DNA of 64,000 nt, from assembly GCF_003240585.1 (NCBI RefSeq), contig NZ_PCDP01000038.1, positions 310,001 through 374,000 of the forward strand, read 5' to 3'. This document shows positions 18,369 through 27,367 of this stretch, one piece after another (the first letter of the stretch is position 1; every line of letters begins with the position of its first letter). The position numbers and the translations under genes are program-made. The notes under the pieces are model-generated. The model was not told where the DNA came from, did no database searches, and saw only the letters and a program-made list of their open reading frames with translations. Origin of the DNA: Arminella tubonensis (GTDB lineage: Bacteria; Pseudomonadota; Alphaproteobacteria; Rhizobiales; Rhizobiaceae).

Positions 18369-18395
18369 GGCGCCTGAGAAATCAGGCGTCTTTTT
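18369..18395 (+). terminator. rho-independent terminator of ptsN, inside the 3' end of grpE
   Basis: Arm GGCGCCTGA, loop GAAA, arm TCAGGCGTC, then TTTTTC. One mismatch in the stem. The right arm coincides with the last codons and stop of grpE on the other strand, so the two convergent genes share this sequence. Confidence 0.8.
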
Positions 18396-19011
18396 CGTCA
18401 AACGGGCTGTTGGCGCCGAGTTCGGCATCAGAGAGCTTCGGGCCGCCCTTTGCAACGCCGACCATCGCCGGACGCAGAACACGTTCGCCGATGCTAAAGC
18501 CATCCTGTACGACCTGAACGACCGTGTTGTTCGGTACATCGGCATTCGGCACTTCGAACATTGCCTGATGGAAGTTCGGGTCGAACTTCTGGCCGACCGG
18601 CTCCAGCTTGCGAACGCCGTGACGCTCGAGCGCGGAGAGCATGGCACGCTCGGTCATTTCAACACCTTCGATCAGCGTGGAAAGACCGGCGTCCGCATTC
18701 TCGCGAACCTCAGCGGGAATGGCGTCGAGGGCGCGTCGCAGATTGTCCGAGACGGCGAGCATGTCGCGAGCAAAGCCGGCCGCGGAGTAGGATTTCGCAT
18801 CCTTGACCTCGCGCTCGGTGCGGCGACGCAGATTGTCCATGTCGGCCGCGAGCCTCAAATATCGGTCGCGCAGCTCGGCGTTTTCAGCCCGCAATTGCTC
18901 CGTCTGGTCTGGTTCCGGCGAGACGCTGGCATCCGCCGCATCCTGTGCCATATCCGCAAGGTTGTCAGTCGCCGTAGCGTCAGGTCCATTGTGGGTTGTT
19001 TCGTCGGTCAT
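18382..19011 (-). CDS. grpE: nucleotide exchange factor GrpE
   Basis: 209 residues. The acidic N-terminus leads into the long coiled-coil helix (ENAELRDRYLRLAADMDNLRRRTERE), then the beta domain with KFDPNFHQAMFEVP and a C-terminal VGVAKGGP. GrpE releases ADP from DnaK. The start is the ATG of MTDETTHNG; the frame extends 22 codons upstream but that part does not resemble GrpE. hrcA lies upstream on the same strand, 135 bp away. dnaK and dnaJ are not here. Confidence 0.94.
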   Translation of the reverse strand: MTDETTHNGPDATATDNLADMAQDAADASVSPEPDQTEQLRAENAELRDRYLRLAADMDNLRRRTEREVKDAKSYSAAGFARDMLAVSDNLRRALDAIPAEVRENADAGLSTLIEGVEMTERAMLSALERHGVRKLEPVGQKFDPNFHQAMFEVPNADVPNNTVVQVVQDGFSIGERVLRPAMVGVAKGGPKLSDAELGANSPFDEKDA

Positions 19012-19146
19012 GACGGTCTCCGAATTGCTCTGTCTAAAGGATGTGCCCGATATCGAGGTTTGGTCGAAAAAAATCAAGTCTGCGCGGCAAAGAAGACAGC
19101 ATTCCTGCCGCTGGGCGCGATTTAATCAGTCAAGGTTGTCCCGCAC

Positions 19147-20235
19147 TCACTTGCCGGGTCGCGACAGGCGGGAAATAAGCTGCGCGGTATAGTCGACCAT
19201 AGGCACTATGCGGGCGTAGTTTAGCCGTGTCGGGCCGATGACACCGACGGCACCGACTATGCGATCGTCATCGTCGCGGTAGGGCGCCACGATCAGCGAA
19301 GATCCGGATAGCGAAAACAGCTTGTTTTCCGAGCCGATGAAGATGCGGACACCCGGCCCGCTTTCCGCCAGATTGAGGATTTCGATCAGGCTGTCCTTCT
19401 TTTCAAGATCGTCGAACAGCATCCGCAGGCGATCGAGATCGCCGGCGTCTCCCAAACCCTCCAGCAGGTTTGCGCGGCCACGGACGATAAGCTGCGTCGG
19501 CTTGGCGTCGTCACCGTCGCCAGACCAGACGGCGATGCCGCGCTCGACGAGATCGCGGGACAATACGTCGAGCTCCTGGCGGACATCCTGCTTCAGGGTC
19601 AGCAATTGCTTGCGCAGATCGGGAAGCGTTTGCCCGGTCATATGAGCGTTGAGGAAATTGGCCGCCTCCGTCAGTTGCGACGAGGTAACGCCGGCGGGCA
19701 GCTCGATGATCCGGTTTTCGACCTGATCGTGATCGCCGACGAGGACGGCAAGCGCCTTGGTCGGCTCAAGGCGGATGAACTCGACATGCTTGAGGACCGG
19801 ATCGCTCTTCGACGTGATAACCAGGCCGGCACCACGGGACATGCCCGACAGCATCTGGCTTGCCTCGGTCATGAGCGATTCCATCGGCTGGTCGCGATTG
19901 CCGCCGCGAACCTGCCGGTCGATGCTCGCGCGCTCTTCGGCCGAGAGATCACCGACCTGCATGAAGGCGTCGACAAAGAACCGCAGTCCCACCTGGGTCG
20001 GCAGACGCCCGGCACTGATATGTGGGGAATAGATAAGGCCGAGCTCTTCGAGATCGCTCATGACGTTGCGTACCGAGGCCGGCGACAACGACATCGGCAG
20101 CAATCGCGACAGGCTGCGCGAGCCCAACGGTTCGCCGTGCTCGAGATAACTTTCGACTATGCGGCGAAAGACTTCCTTCGAGCGTTCGTCAAGTGCAGAA
20201 ACGGCATCCGAAACCGACGACGTCGTAAAACCCAT
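19147..20235 (-). CDS. hrcA: heat-inducible transcription repressor HrcA
   Basis: 362 residues. An N-terminal winged-helix domain (LDERSKEVFRRIVESYLEHGEPLGSR and ASVRNVMSDLEELG) is followed by the GAF-like domain, with the C-terminal SSLIVAPYR and VGAVGVIGPTRLNYARIVPMV signatures. HrcA represses groESL through CIRCE operators; I see no CIRCE element here. It sits ahead of grpE and divergent from rph, a common alphaproteobacterial order. Confidence 0.95.
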   Translation of the reverse strand: MGFTTSSVSDAVSALDERSKEVFRRIVESYLEHGEPLGSRSLSRLLPMSLSPASVRNVMSDLEELGLIYSPHISAGRLPTQVGLRFFVDAFMQVGDLSAEERASIDRQVRGGNRDQPMESLMTEASQMLSGMSRGAGLVITSKSDPVLKHVEFIRLEPTKALAVLVGDHDQVENRIIELPAGVTSSQLTEAANFLNAHMTGQTLPDLRKQLLTLKQDVRQELDVLSRDLVERGIAVWSGDGDDAKPTQLIVRGRANLLEGLGDAGDLDRLRMLFDDLEKKDSLIEILNLAESGPGVRIFIGSENKLFSLSGSSLIVAPYRDDDDRIVGAVGVIGPTRLNYARIVPMVDYTAQLISRLSRPGK

Positions 20236-20405
20236 GCGCCTTCAAGTCCGTCCTGATAATCCTTAGCAAAGAGATATAGTCATTCGATTAGTAATGGCAA
20301 AAGGGAAATGTCGCTGATGGTCTCAGGACAGCCGCTCTCCCTGCTTTTCCTTTGCAAATGGCTTTCGGCAATCGTAGAAGCGGTCAACAACATCAGGAGA
20401 GCAGG

Positions 20406-21122
20406 ATGCGGCCTTCAGGCAGAAAAACCGATCAGATGCGCAAAGTGTCGTTCGAACGCAATTTTTCCAAGCACGCCGAAGGCTCGTGCCTGGTGAAATT
20501 CGGCGATACGCATGTGCTCTGCACCGCCAGCCTGGAGGAAAAAACCCCGCCGTGGCTGCGCAACAGCGGCAAGGGATGGGTCACCGCCGAATACGGAATG
20601 CTGCCGCGCGCAACCGGCGACCGGATGAAGCGCGAAGCGGCAGCCGGCAAGCAGGGCGGCCGTACCCAGGAAATCCAACGCCTGATCGGTCGTTCCCTTA
20701 GGGCCGTGGTCGACCTGCAGGCGCTCGGTGAGCGACAGATCACGCTTGATTGCGACGTCATCCAGGCGGACGGCGGCACGCGGACGGCCTCGATAACAGG
20801 GGCATGGGTTGCGCTTTACGACTGCCTGAAATGGATGGAAAGCCGCAACATGATCAAGGTCGAGCGCGTGCTCAAGGATCATATCGCGGCTGTCTCCTGT
20901 GGGATCTTTGCAAGCCAGCCGGTCATCGACCTCGACTACCTCGAGGATTCCTCGGCCGAGACGGACGCCAATTTCGTCATGACCGGTGCCGGTGGCATCG
21001 TCGAGATCCAGGGCACTGCCGAGGGTACTCCCTTCAGCGAAGAGGAATTCGGTATCCTGATGCAGCTCGCCAAGGCCGGCATCGGCGATCTTGTGTCGTT
21101 GCAGAAACAGGCCATTGCCTGA
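20406..21122 (+). CDS. rph: ribonuclease PH
   Basis: 238 residues. Phosphorolytic 3' exonuclease that trims tRNA precursors. It opens MRPSGRKTDQMRKVSFER, and shows the phosphate-binding GGRTQEIQRLIGRSLRAVVDL and the QADGGTRTASITGA signature. The ATG at 20406 has AGGAGAGCAGG just upstream; an upstream in-frame start at 20352 lacks family similarity. First gene of rph-VOC-rdgB-hemW. Confidence 0.95.
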   Translation: MRPSGRKTDQMRKVSFERNFSKHAEGSCLVKFGDTHVLCTASLEEKTPPWLRNSGKGWVTAEYGMLPRATGDRMKREAAAGKQGGRTQEIQRLIGRSLRAVVDLQALGERQITLDCDVIQADGGTRTASITGAWVALYDCLKWMESRNMIKVERVLKDHIAAVSCGIFASQPVIDLDYLEDSSAETDANFVMTGAGGIVEIQGTAEGTPFSEEEFGILMQLAKAGIGDLVSLQKQAIA

Positions 21123-21142
21123 AGCAGAGAGATTGTCAGCCG

Positions 21143-21556
21143 ATGAACCCGCTGGAAGGCATTCTGGAGACGGCGCTCTACGCAGAGGACCTCGACAAGG
21201 TGGAAGCCTTCTATGCGGGGGTCCTCGGTCTTCAGAAGATCACCCGAGCCGGCAACCGGCATGTCTTTTTTCGCTGCGGACCCGGCGTCCTGTTGATCTT
21301 CAATCCTGAGGAAACCATGCAGCCGCCTGAACCGGGTAGCCTGCCGGTACCGCCACATGGCACCAAGGGGTCCGGCCACGCCTGCTTCCGCATCTCGCGG
21401 CAGAACATCGATGCGATGGCGGAGAGCCTTAAAGCTGCCGGTGTCGCCATCGAGTCCGATTTTCACTGGCCGAACGGCGGCCGTTCGATTTATTTCCGCG
21501 ACCCGGCCGGCAACAGCCTGGAATGCGCTGAAGCCATCATCTGGGGCCTCGATTAG
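21143..21556 (+). CDS. VOC/glyoxalase superfamily protein
   Basis: 137 residues with two beta-alpha-beta-beta-beta modules: ILETALYAEDLDKVEAFYAGVLGL and SGHACFRISRQNIDAMAE, ending SIYFRDPAGNSLECAEA. A metal site is plausible (His near HACFR, Glu in LECAEA). Substrate unknown. It lies between rph and rdgB with short gaps. Confidence 0.82.
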   Translation: MNPLEGILETALYAEDLDKVEAFYAGVLGLQKITRAGNRHVFFRCGPGVLLIFNPEETMQPPEPGSLPVPPHGTKGSGHACFRISRQNIDAMAESLKAAGVAIESDFHWPNGGRSIYFRDPAGNSLECAEAIIWGLD

Positions 21557-21565
21557 GATAATCAC

Positions 21566-22210
21566 ATGCGCAAACTAGAAACCAAGACGATCGTTGTCGC
21601 CAGTCACAACGCGGGCAAGATCCGCGAAATCCAGGACCTGATCGGCCCTTTCGGCTTCACCGCAAAATCGGCAGCCGAACTTAACTTCATCGAGCCTGAC
21701 GAGACCGGCACGACCTTCGAAGAAAACGCCATCATCAAGGCGCTCGCCTCTGCAAAGGTGTCCGGGATGCCTGCCCTGTCTGATGACAGCGGCTTGGTGA
21801 TCGACGCGCTGGGCGGCGCGCCTGGCGTCTATACCGCCAATTGGGCCGAGACCCTCGACGGCACGCGGGATTTCCACATGGCGATGCAGAAGGTCGAAAA
21901 GGCGCTGGAACATGCTGGTGCGACGTTGCCCGAAGCCCGGGCCGCGCGCTTTGTCAGTGTTCTCTGCCTTGCATGGCCGGATGGGCATACGGAACTTTTC
22001 CGTGGCGAAGTCATGGGCACCATCGCCTGGCCTCCACGAGGGGACCAGGGCTTCGGTTATGATCCGATCTTTCAGCCGCGGGGCTACGAAGCCACATTTG
22101 GCGAAATGAGCGCCGAGCAGAAGCACGGCTGGAAGCCCGGCGAACCAGAGGCGCTTTCGCATCGCGCACGGGCTTTCAAGCTCTTTGTCGAAACCTGTCT
22201 GGAAGCGTAG
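21566..22210 (+). CDS. rdgB: XTP/dITP diphosphatase (RdgB/HAM1)
   Basis: 214 residues. House-cleaning pyrophosphatase for deaminated purine triphosphates. Motifs: VASHNAGKIREI at the N-terminus, ALSDDSGLVIDALGGAPGVYTANWA, GFGYDPIFQPRG and a C-terminal SHRARAFKLF. Follows the VOC gene by 9 bp and precedes hemW. Confidence 0.95.
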   Translation: MRKLETKTIVVASHNAGKIREIQDLIGPFGFTAKSAAELNFIEPDETGTTFEENAIIKALASAKVSGMPALSDDSGLVIDALGGAPGVYTANWAETLDGTRDFHMAMQKVEKALEHAGATLPEARAARFVSVLCLAWPDGHTELFRGEVMGTIAWPPRGDQGFGYDPIFQPRGYEATFGEMSAEQKHGWKPGEPEALSHRARAFKLFVETCLEA

Positions 22211-22219
22211 GATCGGTTC

Positions 22220-23425
22220 GTGGACACATTAGATTCGCAAAATCCGAGCCTGCGCAATGCTCCTATGCTGCCTGACACCGGCGAACCCGGTTTCGGCGTT
22301 TATGTGCATTGGCCCTTCTGCGCGGCCAAATGCCCTTATTGCGATTTCAACAGCCATGTTCGTCACCAGCCGGTCGACCAGGCGCGGTTCACCGCCGCCT
22401 TTCTCCGCGAAATGGAAGCGATGCGGGCGCTCAGCGGGCCGAAGACCGTGACAAGTATCTTCCTCGGCGGCGGCACGCCATCGCTGATGGATCCCACGAC
22501 CGTCGGCGCGATCCTCGATGGCATCGGGAAAAATTGGTACGTGCCTGACGGCATCGAGATCACGATGGAGGCCAACCCTTCCAGCGTCGAGGCGGAGCGC
22601 TTCCGCGGCTATCGAGCAGCGGGCGTCAACCGCGTATCGCTCGGCGTTCAGGCGCTAAACGACCGGGACCTGAAGTTTCTCGGCAGATTGCACAATGTCG
22701 AGGACGCCCTGAAGGCGATCCGGCTGGCGCGCGACATTTTTCCGCGCATGTCGTTCGACCTTATCTATGCACGACCGAACCAAACGGTCGAGGAGTGGGA
22801 GCGTGAGCTGAAGGAGGCGATCTCCTACGCCGTCGATCATCTTTCGCTCTATCAGCTGACCATCGAGGAGGGCACGCCGTTCTTCGGACTGCACAAGGCG
22901 GGCAAGCTGATCGTGCCTGACGGCGAACAATCTGCAGTTCTCTACGAGGCGACGCAGGAGATCACCGAGCGCGAGGGGATGCCCGCCTATGAGGTGTCCA
23001 ACCACGCTCGCCCTGGCGCCGAGAGCCGTCACAACCTCACCTATTGGCGCTATGGCGACTATGCTGGCATCGGGCCCGGCGCCCATGGCCGCCTGACGCA
23101 AGGGCGCGACAAGCTGGCGACGGCGACGGAGCGCCGACCGGAGGGCTGGCTCGAGATGGTGGAGCGGGATGGCCATGGCGTGCTCGACCAGGAGCTGCTC
23201 GGCTACCAGGAGCAATCGGATGAACTGCTGCTGATGGGCCTGCGTCTCAAGGAAGGCATTGACCTTGTCCGCTGGCAGCAGTTTTCAGGTCGCGAACCGG
23301 ACCCGAAGCGCGAGGAATTCCTGCTGGAGCACGGATTCATCGAGCGTCTCGGCAATTCCCGCCTGCGCTGCACGCCGTCGGGAATGCTGATCCTCGATTC
23401 CGTCGTCGCGGACTTGGCCTGCTGA
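22220..23425 (+). CDS. hemW: radical SAM protein HemW (heme chaperone / CPO III-like)
   Basis: 401 residues. The radical SAM cluster motif C-x3-C-x2-C is at C34, C38 and C41 in WPFCAAKCPYCDF. It lacks the extra N-terminal cysteine of true coproporphyrinogen III dehydrogenase (HemN), so the HemW heme-chaperone assignment is favoured. Other signatures: FLGGGTPSLM and NRVSLGVQALNDRDLKFLGR. Starts at GTG 22220, 9 bp after rdgB. Confidence 0.92.
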   Translation: MDTLDSQNPSLRNAPMLPDTGEPGFGVYVHWPFCAAKCPYCDFNSHVRHQPVDQARFTAAFLREMEAMRALSGPKTVTSIFLGGGTPSLMDPTTVGAILDGIGKNWYVPDGIEITMEANPSSVEAERFRGYRAAGVNRVSLGVQALNDRDLKFLGRLHNVEDALKAIRLARDIFPRMSFDLIYARPNQTVEEWERELKEAISYAVDHLSLYQLTIEEGTPFFGLHKAGKLIVPDGEQSAVLYEATQEITEREGMPAYEVSNHARPGAESRHNLTYWRYGDYAGIGPGAHGRLTQGRDKLATATERRPEGWLEMVERDGHGVLDQELLGYQEQSDELLLMGLRLKEGIDLVRWQQFSGREPDPKREEFLLEHGFIERLGNSRLRCTPSGMLILDSVVADLAC

Positions 23426-23447
23426 AGGCGCGAAGCAATCCTCCGGA

Positions 23448-24524
23448 TCAGGCCGGCATCTTCTGATCGAACAGGCTTCCGGTGCGCGTCTTCAGGAACA
23501 TGTCGAGAGAGATATGCTCCTGGTGAAGGAAGCCGGTCGATGGCAGGTGTCCATCCCGCACCAGCTCGATGAGCGCGACGACCGAGGCCGACGTCGTCCA
23601 GGAGATCGCCGTGCGGCGTTCGCCCGAAATCTCGATGGGGTAATAGGCCCGGACGAATTCCCGGCGGCGCAGGCTGCCGTTTGTCATGCCTTCGGCAGAT
23701 ACGTGAACGTAGACGACGTCGTCGTCGACAGGCGGCTTGGCCTCGGTCAGGATCTCACCGGCCAGCTTGGGGCGGTCGCGCATCAAGAGCTCGTGGAAGA
23801 AGAAATTCATCAGCTCCATATGCCCCGGATAGCGCATGGTCTTGTAGTCCAGATTGTCGACCCGACCCAGCATGGTGCTGCACATGGTGCCGAGACCGCC
23901 TGATGTCGTGAATGCCTCCAGCTTCACGCCGTTGACATAAAGCGTTTCCAGCCATTCCATCGGCGAGACCAGCTTGCGCACGCCGCCTTCGATCACTTCG
24001 CAATCGTTGAGATATTCGTTGACGACGCCTTCCGGAGACCAGTTGAAGGCGTAGCCGAGCAGGCCGGTCGGGTGCTGCGGCAGGGCGCCAACGCGCATGC
24101 GGATCGAGCGGCATCGCTCGAAGGCGTCCGCCAGGCTGGCGCCGACGATGCCGACGAAGCCAGGGGCAAGGCCACATTGCGGCGCCATCAAGCCGCGTGA
24201 TGTCCGCGACAGTTCGATAATGCCGTTTGTGGTTTCAACATCCTCGGTCAGATCGAAATAATGGATGCCCGCCGAATGGGCGATCCGCGCCAGCTGTGAA
24301 TTGAGATGGAAAGGCAGGCAGGAAAGGACCGCATCCACGCGCGAAAACAATTCGCCGGTGACCGCGACATCCGATACGTCGCGAGCCTCGCATATGAATG
24401 GAGTAACGTCCCTCGGGAGTTGCATATCGACGCCCGTGACCTTGAAGCCGCTTTCATGAAGCAAGGTGGCGGCTAGCCGCCCAACCTTGCCCAGGCCGAG
24501 AACGGCTATTCTTTCAAAACTCAT
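23448..24524 (-). CDS. saccharopine dehydrogenase-family oxidoreductase
   Basis: 358 residues. An N-terminal Rossmann domain (IAVLGLGKVGRLAATLL) is followed by the saccharopine dehydrogenase-like catalytic part (CGLAPGFVGIVGASLA). Related enzymes are saccharopine and carboxynorspermidine dehydrogenases; the exact substrate is not evident. It is the last gene of a set with a left-handed beta-helix protein and a MarR regulator, suggesting one regulated pathway, possibly amino-acid metabolism. Confidence 0.82.
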   Translation of the reverse strand: MSFERIAVLGLGKVGRLAATLLHESGFKVTGVDMQLPRDVTPFICEARDVSDVAVTGELFSRVDAVLSCLPFHLNSQLARIAHSAGIHYFDLTEDVETTNGIIELSRTSRGLMAPQCGLAPGFVGIVGASLADAFERCRSIRMRVGALPQHPTGLLGYAFNWSPEGVVNEYLNDCEVIEGGVRKLVSPMEWLETLYVNGVKLEAFTTSGGLGTMCSTMLGRVDNLDYKTMRYPGHMELMNFFFHELLMRDRPKLAGEILTEAKPPVDDDVVYVHVSAEGMTNGSLRRREFVRAYYPIEISGERRTAISWTTSASVVALIELVRDGHLPSTGFLHQEHISLDMFLKTRTGSLFDQKMPA

Positions 24525-24569
24525 GTGTTTCCCCCTTCGGCACCGCGATTTCCCTCCCCGCAGCGCTCG

Positions 24570-25175
24570 TTACGACTCTATTGCCACTGTTCTATGATGA
24601 ATGGCCAGACTTTTCGATAGGGTCTCCATTGCTGTCCGCATCAAATCCGGCGCACCGCGATCGACGCCGTAGACGAAGCCGGGAAAATCGAGCGGCTGTT
24701 GCAGTGCCCATATTTCCTCGTGTCGGTCAGCCGAGAAGAATTGAGCCGGATTCCCAACCGCGATCCAGCCGATCGGGACGGTCGCGCCGGGTTTCAGCTC
24801 CGTGCGCAGATGGACGACGGCATTGATGCGCACCTCGGAGCCAGCACCAACCGTGGCGCCATGGAAGATGCTCGCGCCGGTCGCAACGAAAACCTCGTCG
24901 CCAATGGTGGCGCCGACGATGTGGCTGTTCGGCCCGACGAGGCAATGGTCGCCGATCGACGTCGCGTGGCGAGCGGTCGAACGAATGACGGCGTTTTCGA
25001 GCACGATGCAGCAGGCACCGATCCGGATGGCGCCACCGGCTTCCGCGACGATGCGGGCGCCCGGCATGACGCGGCAACCGGGACCGATCGTCACATCGCC
25101 GCAGACGGTGGCGTCGTCGGCTACCCAGGCTCCCGGATCGATCACCGGTTTCTTGTCATCATAGGCTGCCAGCAT
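24570..25175 (-). CDS. gamma-carbonic-anhydrase-like left-handed beta-helix protein
   Basis: 201 residues. Hexapeptide repeats form a left-handed beta helix (VIDPGAWVADDATVCGDVTI, SIGDHCLVGPNSHIVGATIG, EVFVATGASIFHGATVG). The histidines around HATSIGDH and NSHIV resemble the metal ligands of gamma carbonic anhydrases, but enzymatic activity is not certain. The start ATG lies inside the end of the MarR gene (17-bp overlap), implying coupled translation. Confidence 0.82.
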   Translation of the reverse strand: MLAAYDDKKPVIDPGAWVADDATVCGDVTIGPGCRVMPGARIVAEAGGAIRIGACCIVLENAVIRSTARHATSIGDHCLVGPNSHIVGATIGDEVFVATGASIFHGATVGAGSEVRINAVVHLRTELKPGATVPIGWIAVGNPAQFFSADRHEEIWALQQPLDFPGFVYGVDRGAPDLMRTAMETLSKSLAIHHRTVAIES

Positions 25176-25713
25176 GATAGCTTTCCTTTGACGTTGGATT
25201 ATCGGCCCCGCGCTCGAGTTCGGTCGCCCGGCAGCCGATAGGACAGAGCTCCGGGCTGCAGAGATCGTGCTCGCAGAGGCGGCAGGTCGTGCGGGCAAAG
25301 GCGCGCGATGTGGTCGCTCCGGCGAGCATCTTGTCCATCAACATTTCGAATTGGGCGCGATCACCGGCGGACAATACGTCGAGCAGGCCGGCCAAGGTAC
25401 CCAGTCGCGCGGCTTGCAATGCCTGTGCCCGCGCTCTTCCTTCATCCGTCAGGCGAAGTGGCGTTGCGCGGCCCTGTTGCATCAAGCGCTCGACGAAACC
25501 GTGGCGGACAAGGCCCTCGAGCACACGCACGGCCGTGGGCTGTGCGACGCCCGCGATCGTGGCCAGCTCCGAGCCGGTCAGGCCCGGCTTGAAATAGAGC
25601 ATGGAAAGCAAAGCTGCGGCACTCGGCGAAAGATCCGCGAGGGCATCCTGCATCCTGTCGTTCACCAGCAACCCGAAAGCGCCGAGCTTGTTTGCATCCA
25701 ACATCATATGCAT
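25159..25713 (-). CDS. MarR-family regulator with C-terminal cysteine cluster
   Basis: 184 residues. The winged helix occupies about 30-95 (GLTGSELATIAGVAQPTAVRVLEGLVRHGFVERL). The C-terminal tail carries five cysteines at 144, 147, 152, 157 and 161 (C-x2-C-x4-C-x4-C-x3-C), a pattern suited to metal or Fe-S binding or redox sensing. It heads the operon with the beta-helix and saccharopine-dehydrogenase-like genes. A 43-bp near-perfect palindrome covers its start codon, so autoregulation is likely. In-frame ATGs at codons 3 and 4 are alternative starts. Confidence 0.87.
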   Translation of the reverse strand: MHMMLDANKLGAFGLLVNDRMQDALADLSPSAAALLSMLYFKPGLTGSELATIAGVAQPTAVRVLEGLVRHGFVERLMQQGRATPLRLTDEGRARAQALQAARLGTLAGLLDVLSAGDRAQFEMLMDKMLAGATTSRAFARTTCRLCEHDLCSPELCPIGCRATELERGADNPTSKESYHAGSL

Positions 25714-25737
25714 AGCCTATGCATATGATGTTGGATG
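25695..25737. promoter_or_regulatory. 43-bp palindrome over the MarR start codon (probable operator)
   Basis: Two 21-bp arms separated by a single C match perfectly by inversion. The core of the left arm is CATCATATGCATAG and of the right arm CTATGCATATGATG. The MarR start codon (25711-25713) is inside the left arm. MarR proteins bind such inverted repeats as dimers, so I infer an autoregulatory operator; the length exceeds the usual 16-20 bp. Confidence 0.7.
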
Positions 25738-25759
25738 TCAAGATAGAAACCGGAAACGA

Positions 25760-25790
25760 CGAACGGCCGGCAGAGACTGCCGGCCGTTCG
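25760..25790. terminator. strong hairpin after dnaA
   Basis: Arms CGAACGGCCGGCAG and CTGCCGGCCGTTCG (14 bp, perfect) with loop AGA, 24 bp past the dnaA stop in the direction of dnaA transcription. The following T-run is weak (TCGTTTCC), but the stem is very stable. It separates dnaA from the MarR operon. Confidence 0.65.
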
Positions 25791-25813
25791 ATTTCAGTGC
25801 CAATGCGTGAACG

Positions 25814-27367
25814 CTATTCGTTGATCAAACGCTTCAGCAATTCGATTTCGTGCGACAGCTTGGTGTCTCCGGAAATCAGTTCCTCGATCTTGCGGACCGC
25901 GTGAAGCACCGTCGTGTGATCTCGTCCGCCGAAACGACGGCCGATCTCCGGAAACGAGCGCGGCGTCAGCGTTTTCGCCAGATACATGGCGATCTGGCGT
26001 GGCTTGACGATGACGCGCGTCCGCCGATTGGAGACGAGCTCCTGGCGCGACACGTTGTAGTGGCGCGCAACGACCCGCTGGATGTCCTCGATACGCACGC
26101 GCCGGGGCTCGCCGGAACCGACCAGATGGGCCAGTAGCTCATCGACACGTTCTATTGTCAGATTGGGCTCGAACGAGCGACGGAAGACCAGCTGATTGAA
26201 GGCGCCTTCCAACTCGCGGCCGCTGGCGGTGACGCTTCGTGCGACGTGCTGCAGCAGTTCTGCCGGGATATCGAGCGACGGATCGTCCACACGGGCGACA
26301 TCCAGCCGGCGCTTGAGGATTTCAAGGCGCATTTCGTAGTCAGGTGCCTCGACCTCGATGGCAACGCCGCCCTGCAGGCGCGAACGCACCCGCGGATCGA
26401 GCGATTCCAGTTCCCACGGGGCACGATCTGCCGCCACGACAACCTGCTTGGCACTGTCGAGCAGCATGTTCAGCAGATGGCAGAATTCATGCTGGATCAT
26501 CTTGCCCTGCAGGAACTGCATGTCGTCGATGATCAGAAGGTCGATGTTTCGCAGCGAGTCCTTCAGCGTCAGCGCATCATTGTCGCGGATCGCGGTTGCG
26601 AAGCGCCACATGAAGTACTCTGCCGTCAGATAGACCACGCGTAAACCGCGCGGGTTCTGTACTGCAGCATTTGCAATCGCCTGCAAGAGATGGGTCTTGC
26701 CGAGGCCGACCGACGAATGGACGAACAGCGGATTGAACCGCACGGCACCGGGACCCGCTTCCGCTATGGTCTTGGCAGCCGCGAGGCTGATCCGGTTGGA
26801 ACTGCCCTCGACATAGGTATCGAAGGTATATCGCGTATCAAGCGGCGAGCCGAACAAAGGCGAGCCGAATGATGGGCGGGCCGCAGCGACCGCACTTACC
26901 GCGTGGGCCACGGCCTGACCGGCAGTCTGTGCCGCCGGCCGACGGATCTGGGCTACCGAAGCCGGTTCCGCGGAAGACGTCTGCTCATCCACACCCGGGG
27001 CCTTCACGCCGTGACGGGTTGCCGTACGCACTAGAATTTCGACTTTGAGGATCTCTGCATCTTCTGCCTGAAACAGGCTGGTGATCAGATCGAGATAGCG
27101 ATTGTTGATCCACGATTTCAGAAAAGTCGTCGGAACTGTAAGACGCACGACGCTCTTCGAATGCGAATGCAACTTGAGCCGCGCAAACCAGCTCGCATAA
27201 ACATCCGGGCCGACCTGTGCCTTCAAGCGTGCGCTGACACGCTCGAAAAGTACACTATGCTTCATGTCTCCTTTGTCTCCCGCCGCTTCAAGGCAAACTG
27301 CGCCGAGCGCCTGTTGTGCATTGTCCCCTTTTCCCAACGCACTGGCCGTCATCGTATTGATCTGCAT
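25814..27367 (-). CDS. dnaA: chromosomal replication initiator protein DnaA
   Basis: 517 residues from the ATG of MQINTMTAS. Domain I (about 35-100, LFERVSARLKAQVGPDVYASWF) binds partner proteins. A low-complexity Ala-rich linker follows (about 120-170). The AAA+ domain has Walker A SVGLGKTH at 219-226 and Walker B LLIIDDMQFLQGK. The C-terminal domain IV has the DnaA-box-binding signature GGRDHTTVLHAVRKIE. The ORF is open 22 codons upstream, but those codons are not family-like. dnaA adjacent to rpsT is typical of rhizobia, in which oriC is elsewhere. Confidence 0.95.
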   Translation of the reverse strand: MQINTMTASALGKGDNAQQALGAVCLEAAGDKGDMKHSVLFERVSARLKAQVGPDVYASWFARLKLHSHSKSVVRLTVPTTFLKSWINNRYLDLITSLFQAEDAEILKVEILVRTATRHGVKAPGVDEQTSSAEPASVAQIRRPAAQTAGQAVAHAVSAVAAARPSFGSPLFGSPLDTRYTFDTYVEGSSNRISLAAAKTIAEAGPGAVRFNPLFVHSSVGLGKTHLLQAIANAAVQNPRGLRVVYLTAEYFMWRFATAIRDNDALTLKDSLRNIDLLIIDDMQFLQGKMIQHEFCHLLNMLLDSAKQVVVAADRAPWELESLDPRVRSRLQGGVAIEVEAPDYEMRLEILKRRLDVARVDDPSLDIPAELLQHVARSVTASGRELEGAFNQLVFRRSFEPNLTIERVDELLAHLVGSGEPRRVRIEDIQRVVARHYNVSRQELVSNRRTRVIVKPRQIAMYLAKTLTPRSFPEIGRRFGGRDHTTVLHAVRKIEELISGDTKLSHEIELLKRLINE

